A stretch of 64,000 nucleotides of DNA from Hymenochaete sp. R1 (GCA_019400425.1 JAFREE010000008.1:248001-312000), one strand, 5' to 3'; shown: positions 40,676-52,606, numbered from the stretch's first letter. The notes: a model not told the origin generated them from the sequence alone. Made by a program: numbers and translations.

Positions 40676-42907
40676 TCACGCAAATCTTGACCTTGGTAAG
40701 AAAGTGTTATGCCTCGGGAACAGCACCACAGGCTTCGCCTGATCTTCTCCATACCCCTTCAAGTGCCTCACAACCTCCGTCCACCGCTTCGTCGCAGGCG
40801 AACAAAGTCTTTCCGCCCAATACTCAGAAAGCCAGTCCAACGTTTCATCCGTATACTCCGTCAAATAATCGTGCTTGTCTTCCTTTCTCGCCACATCCCC
40901 TTCTTCTTTACACTCTTTCCCGTTCCCTTCCGATTCCAGTTGTAGCGATTCAGAAGGCCCTAATACACGTCGAGGAAGCTCCATCCCTCCCCCGACGAGC
41001 ATCGTCTGGACGGCGACGCGTGTAAGGCTCCGAGGGAGCGCGCGAGGGTCGAACCGGACAGGCATGTCGCCCGAGACGTGGTACTCGAGTGTACGTAGGT
41101 TTGGCGCGAGCCAGGCGATGCGTGCGGGGAGGTCGGGAAAATAGAACCCGAGATCAGTGTCGCAGCCGAGATGGAGGAGCTCGAGGCGCGTACGGCGGGG
41201 TCCGTAAGACGATGGCGAGCCTGAGGGATCGGTGGTAGACATGGGACGTGGATTCGAATCGAACTCGATGGCTTGGAGGTGGTGCATTCGAAACTCGTCG
41301 GGTTGTTGTGTCGGAGGGAAGGACCAGAAGGAGCGCGTGGCGGTCACATCGGGGAGGTATTGGATGTAGAGGTGGGTCAACGCCGGGAGGTCCCAAGCGC
41401 TGGCGGTGGGCCATGAGAAGAGGTATAGATGAGTGAGGTTTGGGAATGACCGCGGCTCCGGAGGGTGTTCGGCGTCTAGGTAGAGTGTTGTGAGATTCGC
41501 ACCTGCGTTGGGTGCATTAAAGAGCCTGGGGTGCCAGATGACAGGTCCTAGGAGAAAGTCCCACACCGATAGATTTTGTAGTTTGGCTTGAGGAAGAGAG
41601 GCGAGGGTGCGAACCCAGGGCTGGTAAGTCGGGCCATGGAAAAGAGATGAATGATCAGCACATAGGAAGACGTCCGTAGCGTTCGAGCAAGCCTTCGTTA
41701 CGAGTCGAAGAGCAATTAGCGCCCTATCAATATATTCAGTGTCTTCTTCTTGAGTAAGTGGAGGAAAACTGGGCATGGCGACAATAGTCTTAGTCCACTT
41801 TTGAAGCCTTTTCTCGAGTACCGTCATGCGTTGTGCTGAATCAGGGATGTCTGCATGATGATTATCGGCAGCAAGATTCACAGCTTGACCATTCAGAGTG
41901 AGATCCAGGTCAAGGTTGAGAGCTTCCAGGCGTCGTAAAGTACCATCGAAATCAGTGACATCAGTTTCGATTGGTGCCGCAGAGAGGGGATCCTCTTGAT
42001 GGCCAAGTCGCTCGGTGAGTAAGATGGCTTGTTCAGGTCGTCTGAGATGAACTGTCTCGTACAGAAACTCTTCTGCAATCGACCCGATCTGCTTCGACAC
42101 CAAGCGCAGAGTGTACTTCATCACTAGTGATCGATAGTATGATTGAGAAAAGTATGGGTGACACCGCCAACCAAAGGTCGATTGATTGCTTTGCAATGCT
42201 AGACTTTCTGGAGTCGGGTACACATTCGCTGAGTCGATGGTTGCCAGACGAATGATAATACGCCATATTTCGAGAGGTATTTTGGGTGGGCTCAATTGGT
42301 CTGAAGAAGACTGCGATGAGGTCATGCTGACGCCACGAGGCGAACGTCCTATAATGTCACTGTTTAAACCACTCCGTCCGTTATCTTCGTTCAACATAGC
42401 GTCATAGTCGGAGACATCTGCAGGTGGCGAGCAGCTTTTGCGAGCTAAGTACTGTTGTTGTTCGCTAACCAGTGGGTCCTGAGCTGAAAATTCCTGGAGA
42501 ACGTCAGAAGTTCCCAACACATTCGCTTCCCCATTATCATAGGGAATTTCGATTCTTGTGATCTCGGGCAGTGATGTCAATGAAAGGCCAACCGTCTGAT
42601 CGTGGAGCATGTCGAAGATAAGACGGAACTGCTGGGCTCCAAGCGCGATGGTTTTTGGCAACAAGGCAAATGGTAAAGTGGCGACAAGTGGACGAAAGAA
42701 ATGTACCAAGTTGTTTCGGGTGGCGCCAGTATACTTTGCACCTACACTTGAATGGACCGAGTAGGCTAGATAAGCGCAAGTATTGCTATCGCTCTGCTCC
42801 TTCCTCATGGGATTGTATGCCAGTGGTGCACAGATTAGAGACAAACAGTAAGTGCCGTAGTATGACCAAAATAGTAGAGCACTACGACGCACCATGAACA
42901 CTTCCAT
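40676..42907 (-). CDS. F-box-like protein with LRR-type C-terminal region
   Basis: One uninterrupted frame of 743 residues from the first ATG (42907, MEVFMVRRS). An F-box-like helix appears around residue 210-225 (PPKIPLEIWRIIIRLAT), followed by the helix with LVSKQIGSIAEEFLYETV typical of basidiomycete F-box-like proteins. The rest has LRR-like strands (LTTLYLDAEH, LTHLYLFSWP, LTHLYIQYLPD). Such proteins are thought to select substrates for SCF ubiquitin ligases. The first 200 residues are unusual for the family, with a hydrophobic start and FALLPKTIALGAQQF. They may be a lineage-specific extension, or the real start may be the ATG just before SSQSSSDQ. It resembles the next gene to the right in several blocks. 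Confidence 0.75.
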   Translation of the reverse strand: MEVFMVRRSALLFWSYYGTYCLSLICAPLAYNPMRKEQSDSNTCAYLAYSVHSSVGAKYTGATRNNLVHFFRPLVATLPFALLPKTIALGAQQFRLIFDMLHDQTVGLSLTSLPEITRIEIPYDNGEANVLGTSDVLQEFSAQDPLVSEQQQYLARKSCSPPADVSDYDAMLNEDNGRSGLNSDIIGRSPRGVSMTSSQSSSDQLSPPKIPLEIWRIIIRLATIDSANVYPTPESLALQSNQSTFGWRCHPYFSQSYYRSLVMKYTLRLVSKQIGSIAEEFLYETVHLRRPEQAILLTERLGHQEDPLSAAPIETDVTDFDGTLRRLEALNLDLDLTLNGQAVNLAADNHHADIPDSAQRMTVLEKRLQKWTKTIVAMPSFPPLTQEEDTEYIDRALIALRLVTKACSNATDVFLCADHSSLFHGPTYQPWVRTLASLPQAKLQNLSVWDFLLGPVIWHPRLFNAPNAGANLTTLYLDAEHPPEPRSFPNLTHLYLFSWPTASAWDLPALTHLYIQYLPDVTATRSFWSFPPTQQPDEFRMHHLQAIEFDSNPRPMSTTDPSGSPSSYGPRRTRLELLHLGCDTDLGFYFPDLPARIAWLAPNLRTLEYHVSGDMPVRFDPRALPRSLTRVAVQTMLVGGGMELPRRVLGPSESLQLESEGNGKECKEEGDVARKEDKHDYLTEYTDETLDWLSEYWAERLCSPATKRWTEVVRHLKGYGEDQAKPVVLFPRHNTFLPRSRFA

Positions 42908-45475
42908 TTCATGCACCCGACTTGTTTCCACGGCATGATCGAACCAATATCGAGTCCTTTCCACCTCGTCTCAGTATTGTAACTCGAAGTCATATCGAGT
43001 TAATGTCAATGAAATCGGAAACACCTCTATCCCTGAGCTCAACTCAGGGCGCGTATCTTCGACTAGAAGCCAAGCTGTGCCTACCCCGCAAAATTCGCCC
43101 TCGGTCATATCCTCGCAGACCGTCGTAGATAAGAAGTGTTTCCAGTAGGCGTTGCTCTTGACATGGACACCTGGTCACGCAAATGTTCAATCAAGGGTCC
43201 CGGATGCTAATAACACACGTTCAAGTCCAGCAGTACGAGCTCCGAAATGTCTGGATCAACATATGCGATTCAAAGTCCGAATGAACTGCAGAGAAGAATC
43301 GCAATCGGCGCGCAGAAGACAGAAACAAGAGTCCTTCAAAAAGGCTCAGGGAAAGCCTTTTTGATACAATGCTAGTCTCCTGAAATATTGGAGTAACAAG
43401 GTTTGTCCAATTCGAAGTAATCGGACCTGAAAGACGAGCATTGCCTCCGGTGTTCTGCATCAAAGAGGGTTATGAGAGCATTGTGTTCTTTAAAGTTGAC
43501 TTACACACCTTATACGGGACATCGTACCGCCTTAACCGCAGTATTCCGAAGTGACAACGGAAGGAGCGCAAGGTTGCTCTCCTTGAAATAACGGAATCAA
43601 ACTAACCTGAAACCGATTCGAAGGTGCTCAGACTCGGAGCCAGAAGGAATGCTTCGGGCTGTTCAAGAGACAAGAGCTACCCCGGATATGTTTGTCGCCA
43701 GCAACACCCCGCCCGCCTTTCCGGACCTACCTAGCCCTATACTATCTGTGCCTGCCAATTTTTTTCATCGTCAGTTAAAGAGCAGGGACGAGCAAGGACA
43801 AAGTTCCGTTATTCATTGCATCGCCAGGCACTACAACAAGGAGTCGACCTCGGCTTCGGGCTCGGACATGGTCTTTAGCTCCCTTCAAAAGATACTAGGG
43901 TGTTTGAAAGGTCCCGCTTTCGATGGAGAAGAAAAGAGCTAAGTTAATCAACACCAACTCGAAAACAAATCCCTCATGCGTGCCGTTCGCACTCGGTCTG
44001 ACCTTGGATGCGCTGTCGCTTTGCCGTAAAGAACTTAATGATCCCCTCGAATGACGCTGATTGAGCTTGATAAACCTATTAAGCTTGTCTTCGCGAAGCT
44101 TTGGTACGTTGGGGCGCTAGTCTTCCAGTTCGGGTACGGTCCTGGTCGTCCAGAGGTTGTCTTGCACCAGCTGATTGCAAGCTTGCTACGCACATTGTCC
44201 GGCTGAGAATGAGCTCAAAGAGCATGTGTACGCACGAGCCAAATGGATAGAAAAAATCATCCCACTGATGAATGAGTGGGAGAACGACGAAGTGAGCATG
44301 CATGGTCTCGCAACGAGTAACACTTTCATAAATCCGCGTTCCCACGGAAAACACGTTACCCAAACGCGTCCTAACCGGGAAACAGGATCAAACACATACA
44401 CGGCAGCACAGCACTGGCATCACTGGCATCACCCAAATGAGTTCACTACAACCGCCGACAACGCAATTACTGCCATTTCATCCCCGAGGCATCCCCGACC
44501 AATGTGTGCCTGCAGGTAAACAGACCGCGTCAACATGAAGTCCGGGTCCAAGTGTACACAATTATCGATTACACTAAGAACCTGAAGGGTTGCCTCGAAG
44601 GAGTTTCTGTCCTTTCAGGAGGTTCAGGTTTGCATAAACTAGAACGGAAAAGGTAGAAAAACTCACCCTTGCAATGCATTTCTTGAGAAGATCACTTACC
44701 CCGCATAATTACGCGCTTGGCGCCACGAGCGACACGCATCCCTTCCTCCCCCACCATCTCCGAGGTCGGGCTTCGAGCGTGCAAATGAAAGATAAGCAGC
44801 TCGCAGATAAAACAAGCACCGAGTAGGTCTGAACGCGGAAATCCCTTCTTCCCCCTCATCTACACGGTTCGATCCCGCATTCCCTAAGTCAATTGGTAAG
44901 CACAGTATGCAGAAGCACGAGAGGGCGTGCATTATTTTGATTGTGTTTATAAAGTACTTTTAGGGGACATCAAATGAGTAGTCGTTACGGTGTTCGTCTA
45001 AAGCCTCTAAGTGCTGAAATCAAAAGAAAAAATTATTGAAATCCCAGGTAAGCAGAAAAGAAAGCGACGCAATCGCTTTGAAGGAGCCCGAAGAGGAGAA
45101 AAAAAATCAAAGCTCAATGCCGGCATAAACTTGAAGTTGAAATACGAAGAGTATACTTTTGATTTGAATTAGAAGAATGCAAAAATGCAATGATGATTAG
45201 ATCAAATAATTAAATGTCCGTGTAATAAAATGAAGTAACGAATGTGCATGTTAAGAGCGGTGGATGATAATGCGAGAGGCAGTCGAATGTCCTGGCGATA
45301 GCAGCATGTCTATATCTATGAGGGAGGAGAACCGAAAAGGCAGAGCAGAGTGGAGGAGCGCAGAAATGATGAATTGGTAGCGCAATGATAGCAATTAACA
45401 GAACCCAAAAAAAGAAAACGAAGATTGATCAGATAGAAGGAGAAAGACAAAATCATAGTGTCCAGAGATAAGAAC
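42908..45475. other. 2.6 kb gene-free interval between two F-box-like genes
   Basis: Only short ORFs without domain motifs occur. AT content rises over 44940-45250. It should hold the promoter of the left F-box gene and the 3' UTR of the right one. No terminal repeats, transposase remnants or RNA genes were recognised. Confidence 0.5.
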
Positions 45476-46801
45476 TCAATCGGCCTCAGCAAACCTCACG
45501 TTCTTCCCGAACAGACTCCCGACCCGGCGGTGGAGCATCGAGATGTCTGACCCTCTCGGTACCAGTACTGTGACCTGCACGCCTTCCCGATAGCTCGCAA
45601 CGTGGGCGGCAAACGCCATCCACTGCTGCTCATCTTCCATTGTCCACTGGCCGTCCGAAGTTGGGACCCGGAGCGAGCCACGGAGAGATCCCGCCAACCA
45701 GCGGTGAAATGTCTTGATGCGGACGCTCTCTAGCGTAGATGGCAAGTCCTGCGGGGTCCACTTCGCCTCGCCCTCATCGGAAAGACCGGTCTCGCACCCG
45801 TAATGGTGAAACTCAAGGTGATGGAGACGTGGCGCCGCATGAGTCAGGCGGTTAGCGAAGTCGGGGATGAGGGAGGGAGTGGTCGCGTGCCCGAGAGAGA
45901 GCTGGGAGAGCTTGGGCTTGGGAAGAGCGAAGAAGCTGGCATTCGTGTGCCCGTACCTCTGAGTTCCCTGCATATGGTGATCATTAGGGTGGGCGAGCGG
46001 TGTTGGCGCGGGAAGGTGGGTAATGGTGAGCTGCTGGAGAGCAGGCATGACAAAACCTGAGACAGGGACTGCTACAGCCGGCCACGAGTACACCTTAAGG
46101 CTCTTGAGGTGGTGCAATGCCCTCGGATGGCTTGAACCCGCTCTCCTTTCAATCTGCGTCGGGGGGCAGGCGCAGCGGAGCATCCGCGAGGGGCGACAGG
46201 GGGCAGGTGCGTGGATACCATCGTTCACATCGAGAGACGTCACACACGAAGGAACCGCCGCGCATATCGAAGTCCAGTGCTCGAAGTAAGCAAGCCGACG
46301 GGAAGTCTGGTCGGCACGAAGGACGAGAGTGCGGAGGTTGGTCTTGCAGGCCTGGAGAATGGTGCTCACGTCGGCTGCGAAGGAGCGCGCCATGGGCCGG
46401 AATTCATCCCTGGTCAAGTCTTCATCCTCTTCACTGCTTGAATCTGCTGATGAAAAGGTGAAAGAGGGGGCGATGGTGAGGTGGGTGCAGAATTTGGCGA
46501 GGGTCGGGAGGATGGCGGGAGTTGAAGCAAGAGCGCGTGCATGCGAAGGTCGGGTGATGATGATGGATGCATACAGGAACTCTTCGGACATGTGGTAGAA
46601 TTGGTAGGAAGTCAAAGCAAGAGCACGCTTGGTCGTCTTCGAGACAGCCTTACGCTTGAGCGAAGTAGGGTCGAAAGCGTCGAACTGGAAACCATTGGTG
46701 AGGTCGTCATTGTCATTCGTGGCGAGTCTGATGATCTGCTTCCAAACTTCGACGGGTAGGAGAGCGGAGGCGGGGTGAGGATATGCGTAAGAGATGGCCA
46801 T
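45476..46801 (-). CDS. F-box-like protein, paralogue of the left neighbour
   Basis: A single exon of 441 residues with ATG at 46801 (MAISYAYPHPAS). The F-box-like helix starts at residue about 14 (LLPVEVWKQIIRLATNDND), the usual place in this family, followed by ALTSYQFYHMSEEFLYASI. The remainder has LRR-like strands (LKSLKVYSWP, ALQQLTITHLP, LHHLEFHHYG) and ends GKNVRFAEAD. An acidic Ser/Glu segment (SSSEEDEDL) is inserted near residue 122. SWP-x-A, P-x-L-x-x-L and DLP-x-x-L blocks recur in the neighbour at 40676-42907 in the same order, pointing to an old tandem duplication. The predicted role is SCF substrate recognition; the target is unknown. Confidence 0.8.
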   Translation of the reverse strand: MAISYAYPHPASALLPVEVWKQIIRLATNDNDDLTNGFQFDAFDPTSLKRKAVSKTTKRALALTSYQFYHMSEEFLYASIIITRPSHARALASTPAILPTLAKFCTHLTIAPSFTFSSADSSSEEDEDLTRDEFRPMARSFAADVSTILQACKTNLRTLVLRADQTSRRLAYFEHWTSICAAVPSCVTSLDVNDGIHAPAPCRPSRMLRCACPPTQIERRAGSSHPRALHHLKSLKVYSWPAVAVPVSGFVMPALQQLTITHLPAPTPLAHPNDHHMQGTQRYGHTNASFFALPKPKLSQLSLGHATTPSLIPDFANRLTHAAPRLHHLEFHHYGCETGLSDEGEAKWTPQDLPSTLESVRIKTFHRWLAGSLRGSLRVPTSDGQWTMEDEQQWMAFAAHVASYREGVQVTVLVPRGSDISMLHRRVGSLFGKNVRFAEAD

Positions 46802-47357
46802 TATGAATTAGAGGGGGAGACAATGGCAGACGACGAGGGCAAGGTGAGGGTGAGGCAAAGAAAAATTGGGTTGAGAGAGAAATGAGCAGCGCCATTTTAT
46901 AGAAAGAGGAGGACCCCCCGAATGGTGGTATGAGGACAACCCTGAGCAGAGCAGGAAGCGGTGAGGAACAGATCTGTAAAAGCAGATCACCCAATTCCTT
47001 CATCAATTTCGGGAAAAAGGCGATGCTCTCCCTGACCTGCCTTTTTCGGACAAAATTATTACTCTTTTTCTTCTTCTCTGATCAAGGCCATTTGAACCAC
47101 TCTCACCCAGTCAATCCCTTAAAACCGTCTGCTACGCTACCAAGTACTAGTGGTTAGGCGGTTCAATCGTCAGAAAAGTTGGGTTCGAGGTCGTCGCTCT
47201 TGGAATAAACACTCTCCCACGATTCCGACTGAGCTTGATCCCCCTTGCGTCCACTTGTAGGTGGAACGTGGGAACGGAATGTAGCAGCAGCTCAACTCGC
47301 GCGTTGTAATTCAGCCTCAGACCTCCTTAATTCGTGTGCACCTACTCAACGATCGAA
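46802..47357. other. Intergenic region, F-box gene promoter and tRNA flank
   Basis: About 560 bp. It holds the promoter of the F-box-like gene and the 5' flank of tRNA-Ser. A tRNA-like stretch at about 47130-47190 does not fold (see rejected items). Confidence 0.4.
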
Positions 47358-47449
47358 GTCAACTTCCCGTAGTGGTTATCGGGTTCGCCTGCTACATTTA
47401 GTCAAGCGGATGGTCTTTGACCGCGAAGGTTCGAATCCTTCAGTTGACG
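47358..47449 (+). tRNA. tRNA-Ser (anticodon GCT) with a 10 bp intron
   Basis: Acceptor arms GTCAACT and AGTTGAC pair fully, with discriminator G. The D-arm is CCG with loop TAGTGGTTAT and CGG. Anticodon stem TTCGC pairs with GCGGA (one G-U), and the loop is CTGCTA plus A. A long variable arm TGGTCTTTGACCGC, a class II feature of serine tRNAs, has a GGTC/GACC stem. The T-arm is GAAGG, TTCGAAT, CCTTC. Ten extra bases (47395-47404) sit at the 37/38 intron position. A T5 run follows four bases after the gene, fitting Pol III termination. Confidence 0.88.
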
Positions 47450-50360
47450 ATGATTTTTCTCCCATCGTGTGCTTGACTCGTGAGTGACTCAGAATACTCA
47501 CGCAGCGAGAATACGAATTGTTTTGCTTGTTGTGAGAGGCATGGAAGGTGGCGCCGTTCACCCCCCATGTGTGGTGTTGGTCAACTAAAGCTTGGGTTGA
47601 TACTTTAAGTGTTCTTTTTTTCAAGATTTCTCAGACATCAGTATTATTATTAGTATCATGACTTTCTCTCTCCACTTCTCGACGACCATCATCTAACCGT
47701 TTCCTCTCTTTTTTGTACTTCACGGGCGAAAATATTGTTACTAGAAGAAGAGCTTGCACTGGATGTGATGACATCAATGATCTTGTCGCTTGAGTGAATG
47801 TCTTGATTCCGTGCGCGACAGCCTTGTTTCACCCGCCGCGCTTCAAATGTAAGCCAACCATTCATCCGACCAAGCAGTGCGTCAACCTAAAACTCAAAAA
47901 ACGCCCATCCTCGTCCAATGCGATCACTCTCATCACTCCGAAATCCATGATCCGCCAACAATAACCATCGTTCCTCCGAGAACACAGCTAGCCTTTCGTG
48001 TTGGCTGTTTTGCATTATTCCGTAGCCGCTTTTCCGACCAATGCCCTTTGATGGCATTTCGGAGGAGGGTCGTGAGGCGGTACAAAGGGTAAAACCACGA
48101 GGATGCGGGGTCGATGTACTTGCCGTGGTCTCGAATGATGCTGTTGTCTGCCCTTCTGTGTCTTGCTCTTAGGCGAGATCAAAGGATTAATTGTTGGATA
48201 ATGCTACCCCGCCGTACTATTCAGGTTTGCTTATCCGAAAACAGGCAAGGATGATACACGTTTTCGTAGGGACGAAGGCTCGTCGATGCTGTGAGCAACA
48301 CATGACAATTGATGATCGTTCATCCAAGAATAGCAGCCAGGCCCAACATATTGCATTGGCTGACTGAAGCCGGTAGGCGGTGTAACGCTCTTGTCAATAT
48401 TGTGCGGGTCGAACACCCCAGAAAGCAGGTCTTAGGGACGAATCGAGGTTACACAATCCGTTGATGATCACACTCTCCGCCTACGGGGCAACTTGTCGTG
48501 CAAAGCCATCCAGCGCAAAAACTTTCAAGATACACAGTCACGATGCAGAAACATTGATGGCTCAGACTTTTCAGCCGCGAAAGGTACACTTCACCAAACA
48601 TTGCCACAAGGACTCTTACAAGACAACTATCCATCATGTCCGAACCCTAATCCTCCAACGGCCGAACCTCGCCATGCTCGCCCAGAAACTAATCTGGGAG
48701 AGTCATACGTGGTCAACGCCCTCCAACGTCACTCCCCTAATTTCTGACACAGGCGCCCACCAGACAACCTGTGCCCAAGACGTCCTTTGTGTGTCAACGC
48801 ATCGACTCATGAGTCTTGGTTCCGAGCGCCTTTGACAGTAAAAGCACCCCAATCCGGCTCATTAGACCACTCTCAGCTCAGCGAAAACCGCTCTCGATTC
48901 TCGTTGCAGTGTCTCAGCATGCTTGTACTCTTCTCTGCGTTGCCATCCGTCGTCGAGAACGGAGGTGTTCGGGACTAGCTTCCGTGGCGAGGTTTCGGAA
49001 ACCAAGTGTCCGATGTCGAAGAGCTATGGCGCCGCCTCGCCAGGAACCAAGGAAGCTAAGAAAGGGGGTTTCCAACATTCAAGAGCCACAAGGTTCTCTT
49101 GTTCTGGATATCCAAGCTTCGATTGCGGTATAGTCAATTCCGGAGGCAGATGGGAACATTGTTCAGACGAGCGCCAGCGCTGGCTCAGCATGTCCTCAAT
49201 AATGGCACTCGGGCGTCCCTTGCACAAAAACGGCCCAAGCGATCACCGTCCTTACGGAAAGCCTAATACATTCAATCGATGATGATCGAGGGACGGGCTG
49301 ACGGGGGGATTCTTTCAGCGGGAGAACGGCTGAGGGGTACCGGGGGTGGAACCAAGAACCAAGAGTCCAGACAAAGAAGAAGCTCCCACTGAATGAAAAG
49401 AAGGTGGACGCATAGGAAGACCTGAAGGTCAATTTGTCGGAAAAGGTAAAGAGCAAAGTTAGTCGTGTGCGCACTTACAGCTGCAATTCATCAGTTGAAA
49501 GTAGGGGCTGGAGGACCCGCCGGAGCATCGGCGGACGCGCACATGGTTGTTTGGTTGTGAGTGGGTGTGTGCTCAGGCACTTTTGCTGTCAATTACCGTT
49601 TCGGGCGATTTTGTGTGAGCAAAATGATCGACGGGGTGCGTTGACGACGGTGAAGCAGAGTTTCAGGGAGCGTGCTGCCATATGCATTACATTTGGGCAA
49701 TGCGTGCGCGCGCTATGTTTCAAAATATTAATATTGCTCGAGCGACCGGTGCGGAAAAGGAACTCGTAAAGTGAAGTTGCACAAATGCTTCTATGATTCC
49801 ATTTCTTCGATCTGAGTAACAAGTCGAGTATGCATTTCTTCCTTTACGTTGGCAGCGCTTGGAATGGGAATGTGTTAATGTTATTGCACAGTTTAGCTTC
49901 GCAAAGACAGATCTGTTCGAATTATCATAGTCAAGACGCACATGAGTCCGTAAAAGTCAAGAATAGTCCTAGCGACCGCGTCCAAGACAGCCGCATACGC
50001 TCAAAAATCGAGTGGAGACAGGGCCGATATATGACGCGCCACGAAGGAGATCGACTCTATGTTGACCAGCAAAGACAACGCACCTCAAAATAAACTTGTA
50101 GCCTTTCGTTCTCTCGGTCCTCTCAAGGTAAAATAAGTCACCTCATGCACAACATCATTCAGCGTCTTGGCAGTCGGAACATATGCGGCTATGACTCAAA
50201 TGAACAACGGATGAATATTTTGTGTGTATGGAACGTCCACCTTTTCCCTTGGTCGTTAAAGACCTGTACTGAGATTCGACCATATGGGTCAGCATCGAAC
50301 ACAAAATCAAAGAAGCTTGACTCAAATAAAGCATAATAAAGTAGATGTAGAAGGTCCGTA
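47450..50360. other. 2.9 kb region without a recognisable gene
   Basis: It lies between tRNA-Ser and the 3' end of ARP10. ORFs up to 124 codons occur on both strands but overlap one another, have no motifs and cannot be joined by convincing introns. No repeats or RNA genes were recognised. Confidence 0.5.
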
Positions 50361-52405
50361 TCATGGAGTCGAAGGCTCTGGAGGGGGTGGTCGATGAGGT
50401 CTCGGCGCGGCCGGTGCCCCAGGGGGAAGGGGCGCCCTCGTCCAGTCCGGCAGGTGGAACGCGTTCCTTTTCGCTGGTATGGTAGTGACAACAACTTCTT
50501 CCGTTTCTTCATCAATAAACTCTTCCTCTGTGGCGGTCTCGTCCCACTTCTCACGCGAGATTTCCATACCGCTGATTTTGAGCGCTCTGTATGATGGATC
50601 AAGGGTCAGCGAGGAAGACAAGGAATAAAAACTAACGTACCCAGCCAGTGAGCCTCCGACCCATGGCAACATTGCTGGAGTAAATGCTGGAGCTTTACCC
50701 GCGTTCGACGGGATATTCGCATCAATGGATGGAGGAGGTGAAGGGTTGTTTAGAATCGCAACGTAAGGCGCTAACGGTCTTAATGGTGCATATGGATCAT
50801 GCACTGGAATCGGAGGCCTGTCGGGTCTCGTTGACTGCCTCGCAGGAGGAGATCTTTCCAAGAGCCGTACTAGTTCGTCTTGTAATCTAGGAATGAAGCC
50901 AGGTAACATCGGTGTCCCGCCCACAACGAGAATGGAAGATGCAAGGGTCCGTCTGAGGTCCACAGGAACACGCAGTAAGGTCTCCAGTATTACTTCTGCA
51001 ACACTACTTTCATCTACGTCTCCACTATCGAACAGTACCTCCGCCGCTCGTTCCCTCACCCAGCCGGGTATGCGCAGCGTGCCGCGACCTGTTCCTGTTG
51101 CTTGACCTGGTGGAGGCTCCACTCGCAGATTGATATCAGTTGCCGTTGAATGCCGACTATACATTTCGGAAATAGCTTGCAGATGCCGTTCGCCTGTATT
51201 CCGATCTGTTCTGTTACCGGCCATCGTATCCGCCTGGCTGAGGGCCTGGGTGAGTGCAGAGAAACCTGACGGTGATGTAACAGAGGATAATCGACTGGAC
51301 GGTGGAGACGCTGGTGAGTTCACGCCTGAGTCAGCCTCTGGAAAGCTGGAGTCGCTGGGAGGTACTTCAGGTTCGGCCGAGCCATCATCGACGTGAGCAG
51401 CTGTAGCTGTAGGACGGTCTTCGGTTTCCATCATCTCGCCAACGAAACAGCAGCGTGCTTTGATGTCCTCCATGACAGTATTAGTCAGTATTTCCTCTGG
51501 TACACGCATCGAGCGGCTCGCAGCAGGTATGTTAGCAGCACCGCTCAGAGTACTTAAAGGTGGGATATACGTTGCGAACATGAGTACAAGAGCTCGTAAG
51601 TGGGAGGTGAAGCGCGATCCTGCTAAGGGAGTCGTTCTAAGTTGAGGGAACAATGGTCTTGATGCAAAAATCTATTCCAGTACTTAGAAAAACAGTCTCT
51701 TGCCGCGAACGAGAGTGAGATAAGTTTGACTTACGGGTAGAGCGGTTGACTCAAGGTACCCGCAGTCCAAAACCAAGCCTGTCATGCGACCTACTGCAAT
51801 CAGACATAGGAGGTGGCTCGGGATGAAAGATATTGAAGGGACCTCGACCATAATTGTTAGATACAAGTATAGCTTTATCATATATCATCGACTCACCTGC
51901 AAGTTGTCGAAAAGCACACCAGCTATCGTCTCCCTGATGTACAGGGGTAAAAGCGGATGCTCGACGATAATTATTTTTCGAGATTTGGGGTCGGTAAGCA
52001 GGACTCTTGAGCGGATCAGAACAAAGATATAACAATAGAGACAATAAACACGTACTCGTGAAACATCCGCCTCAATCTGTCCTGTACGTTGATCTTGAGT
52101 ATTCTATCCTCTTCCGCCTCTTGTTCCTCAGATCTACGTTCCCTTGACAAGCCCCAAAGCACAGTCCGCTCATCACTTTGAGAGAAAAATACATCCCGAG
52201 GTCGACCTTCTCCACTAAAGCCAGTCTTCCACACGCGTGAACCAGGATCAAGGACAATGCGATCTTCCGTTCCATACAAAGAGTGCCGACGCGTCGTTGC
52301 ATAGTGCGGCGAGGACTGTAATGCAGAAGACGCTGATCCAGATAAGCGCACGCTCACTGGCGTCGCTGGGTCCGCTGTATGTTTAGAGCGAGGTGTTGTT
52401 GACAT
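50361..52405 (-). CDS. ARP10: Actin-related protein Arp10 (dynactin pointed-end, Arp11 type)
   Basis: A divergent actin fold: N-terminal phosphate-1-like DRIVLDPGSRVWKTGFSGEG, middle segments KIIVVEHPLLPLYIRE and SFIPSHLLCLIAVGRMTGLV, the second phosphate-like LVLDCGYLESTALP, the adenosine motif LASSILVVGGTPMLPGF, and the C-terminal actin signature LPWVGGSLAG followed by EISREKWDE. Long Ser/Pro-rich and acidic inserts separate the conserved parts, as expected for Arp10/Arp11, which caps the pointed end of the Arp1 filament in dynactin. About five exons are seen. The start MSTTPRSKH at 52405 is chosen because it precedes the actin fold by a short disordered tail. The last intron (50587-50640) is in frame and stop-free. 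The C-terminus is Pro-rich (PPGAPAAPRPHRPPPPEP). Confidence 0.87.
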
Positions 52406-52606
52406 GGGTGCGTTGGTTGAAAGTCGACACCGGTCATTGAGCACGAGCACAAACTTGACAAAGGACGCTTTGTGGTGGCTCGGGTGAGCGAGTGAAAGTA
52501 AATCCACGAAATTGGCGCCCGTCTTCGCGCCTTCGCGTCTTGTGCACGTGCACATATGATGTGGCCTGTCTTCCCTCTTTTTCTCTCTTCAACAAATATT
52601 GACACC
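52406..52606. promoter_or_regulatory. Shared ARP10/ERG28 promoter with a palindromic E-box
   Basis: 201 bp between divergent ATGs. It contains the perfect 14-bp palindrome TGTGCACGTGCACA at 52541-52554, centred on CACGTG, 53 bp before the ERG28 ATG. This is a strong candidate site for a bHLH factor (Cbf1, SREBP or Ino2/4-like). Confidence 0.65.

Noticed and set aside
47130..47190. tRNA-like stretch with TAGTGGTTAGG and GGTTCGAGG
   Set aside because: It has A-box and B-box likeness only; acceptor, anticodon and T stems do not pair. At best a decayed relic.
47450..50360. Overlapping short frames of 60-124 codons
   Set aside because: They conflict with one another on both strands, show no motifs and no reliable introns.
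50361..50640. Extra 18 codons in ARP10 read through the last intron
   Set aside because: The GTACGT donor, ACAG acceptor and the conserved WVGGSLAG to KISGMEI join show an intron, although retention would keep the frame.
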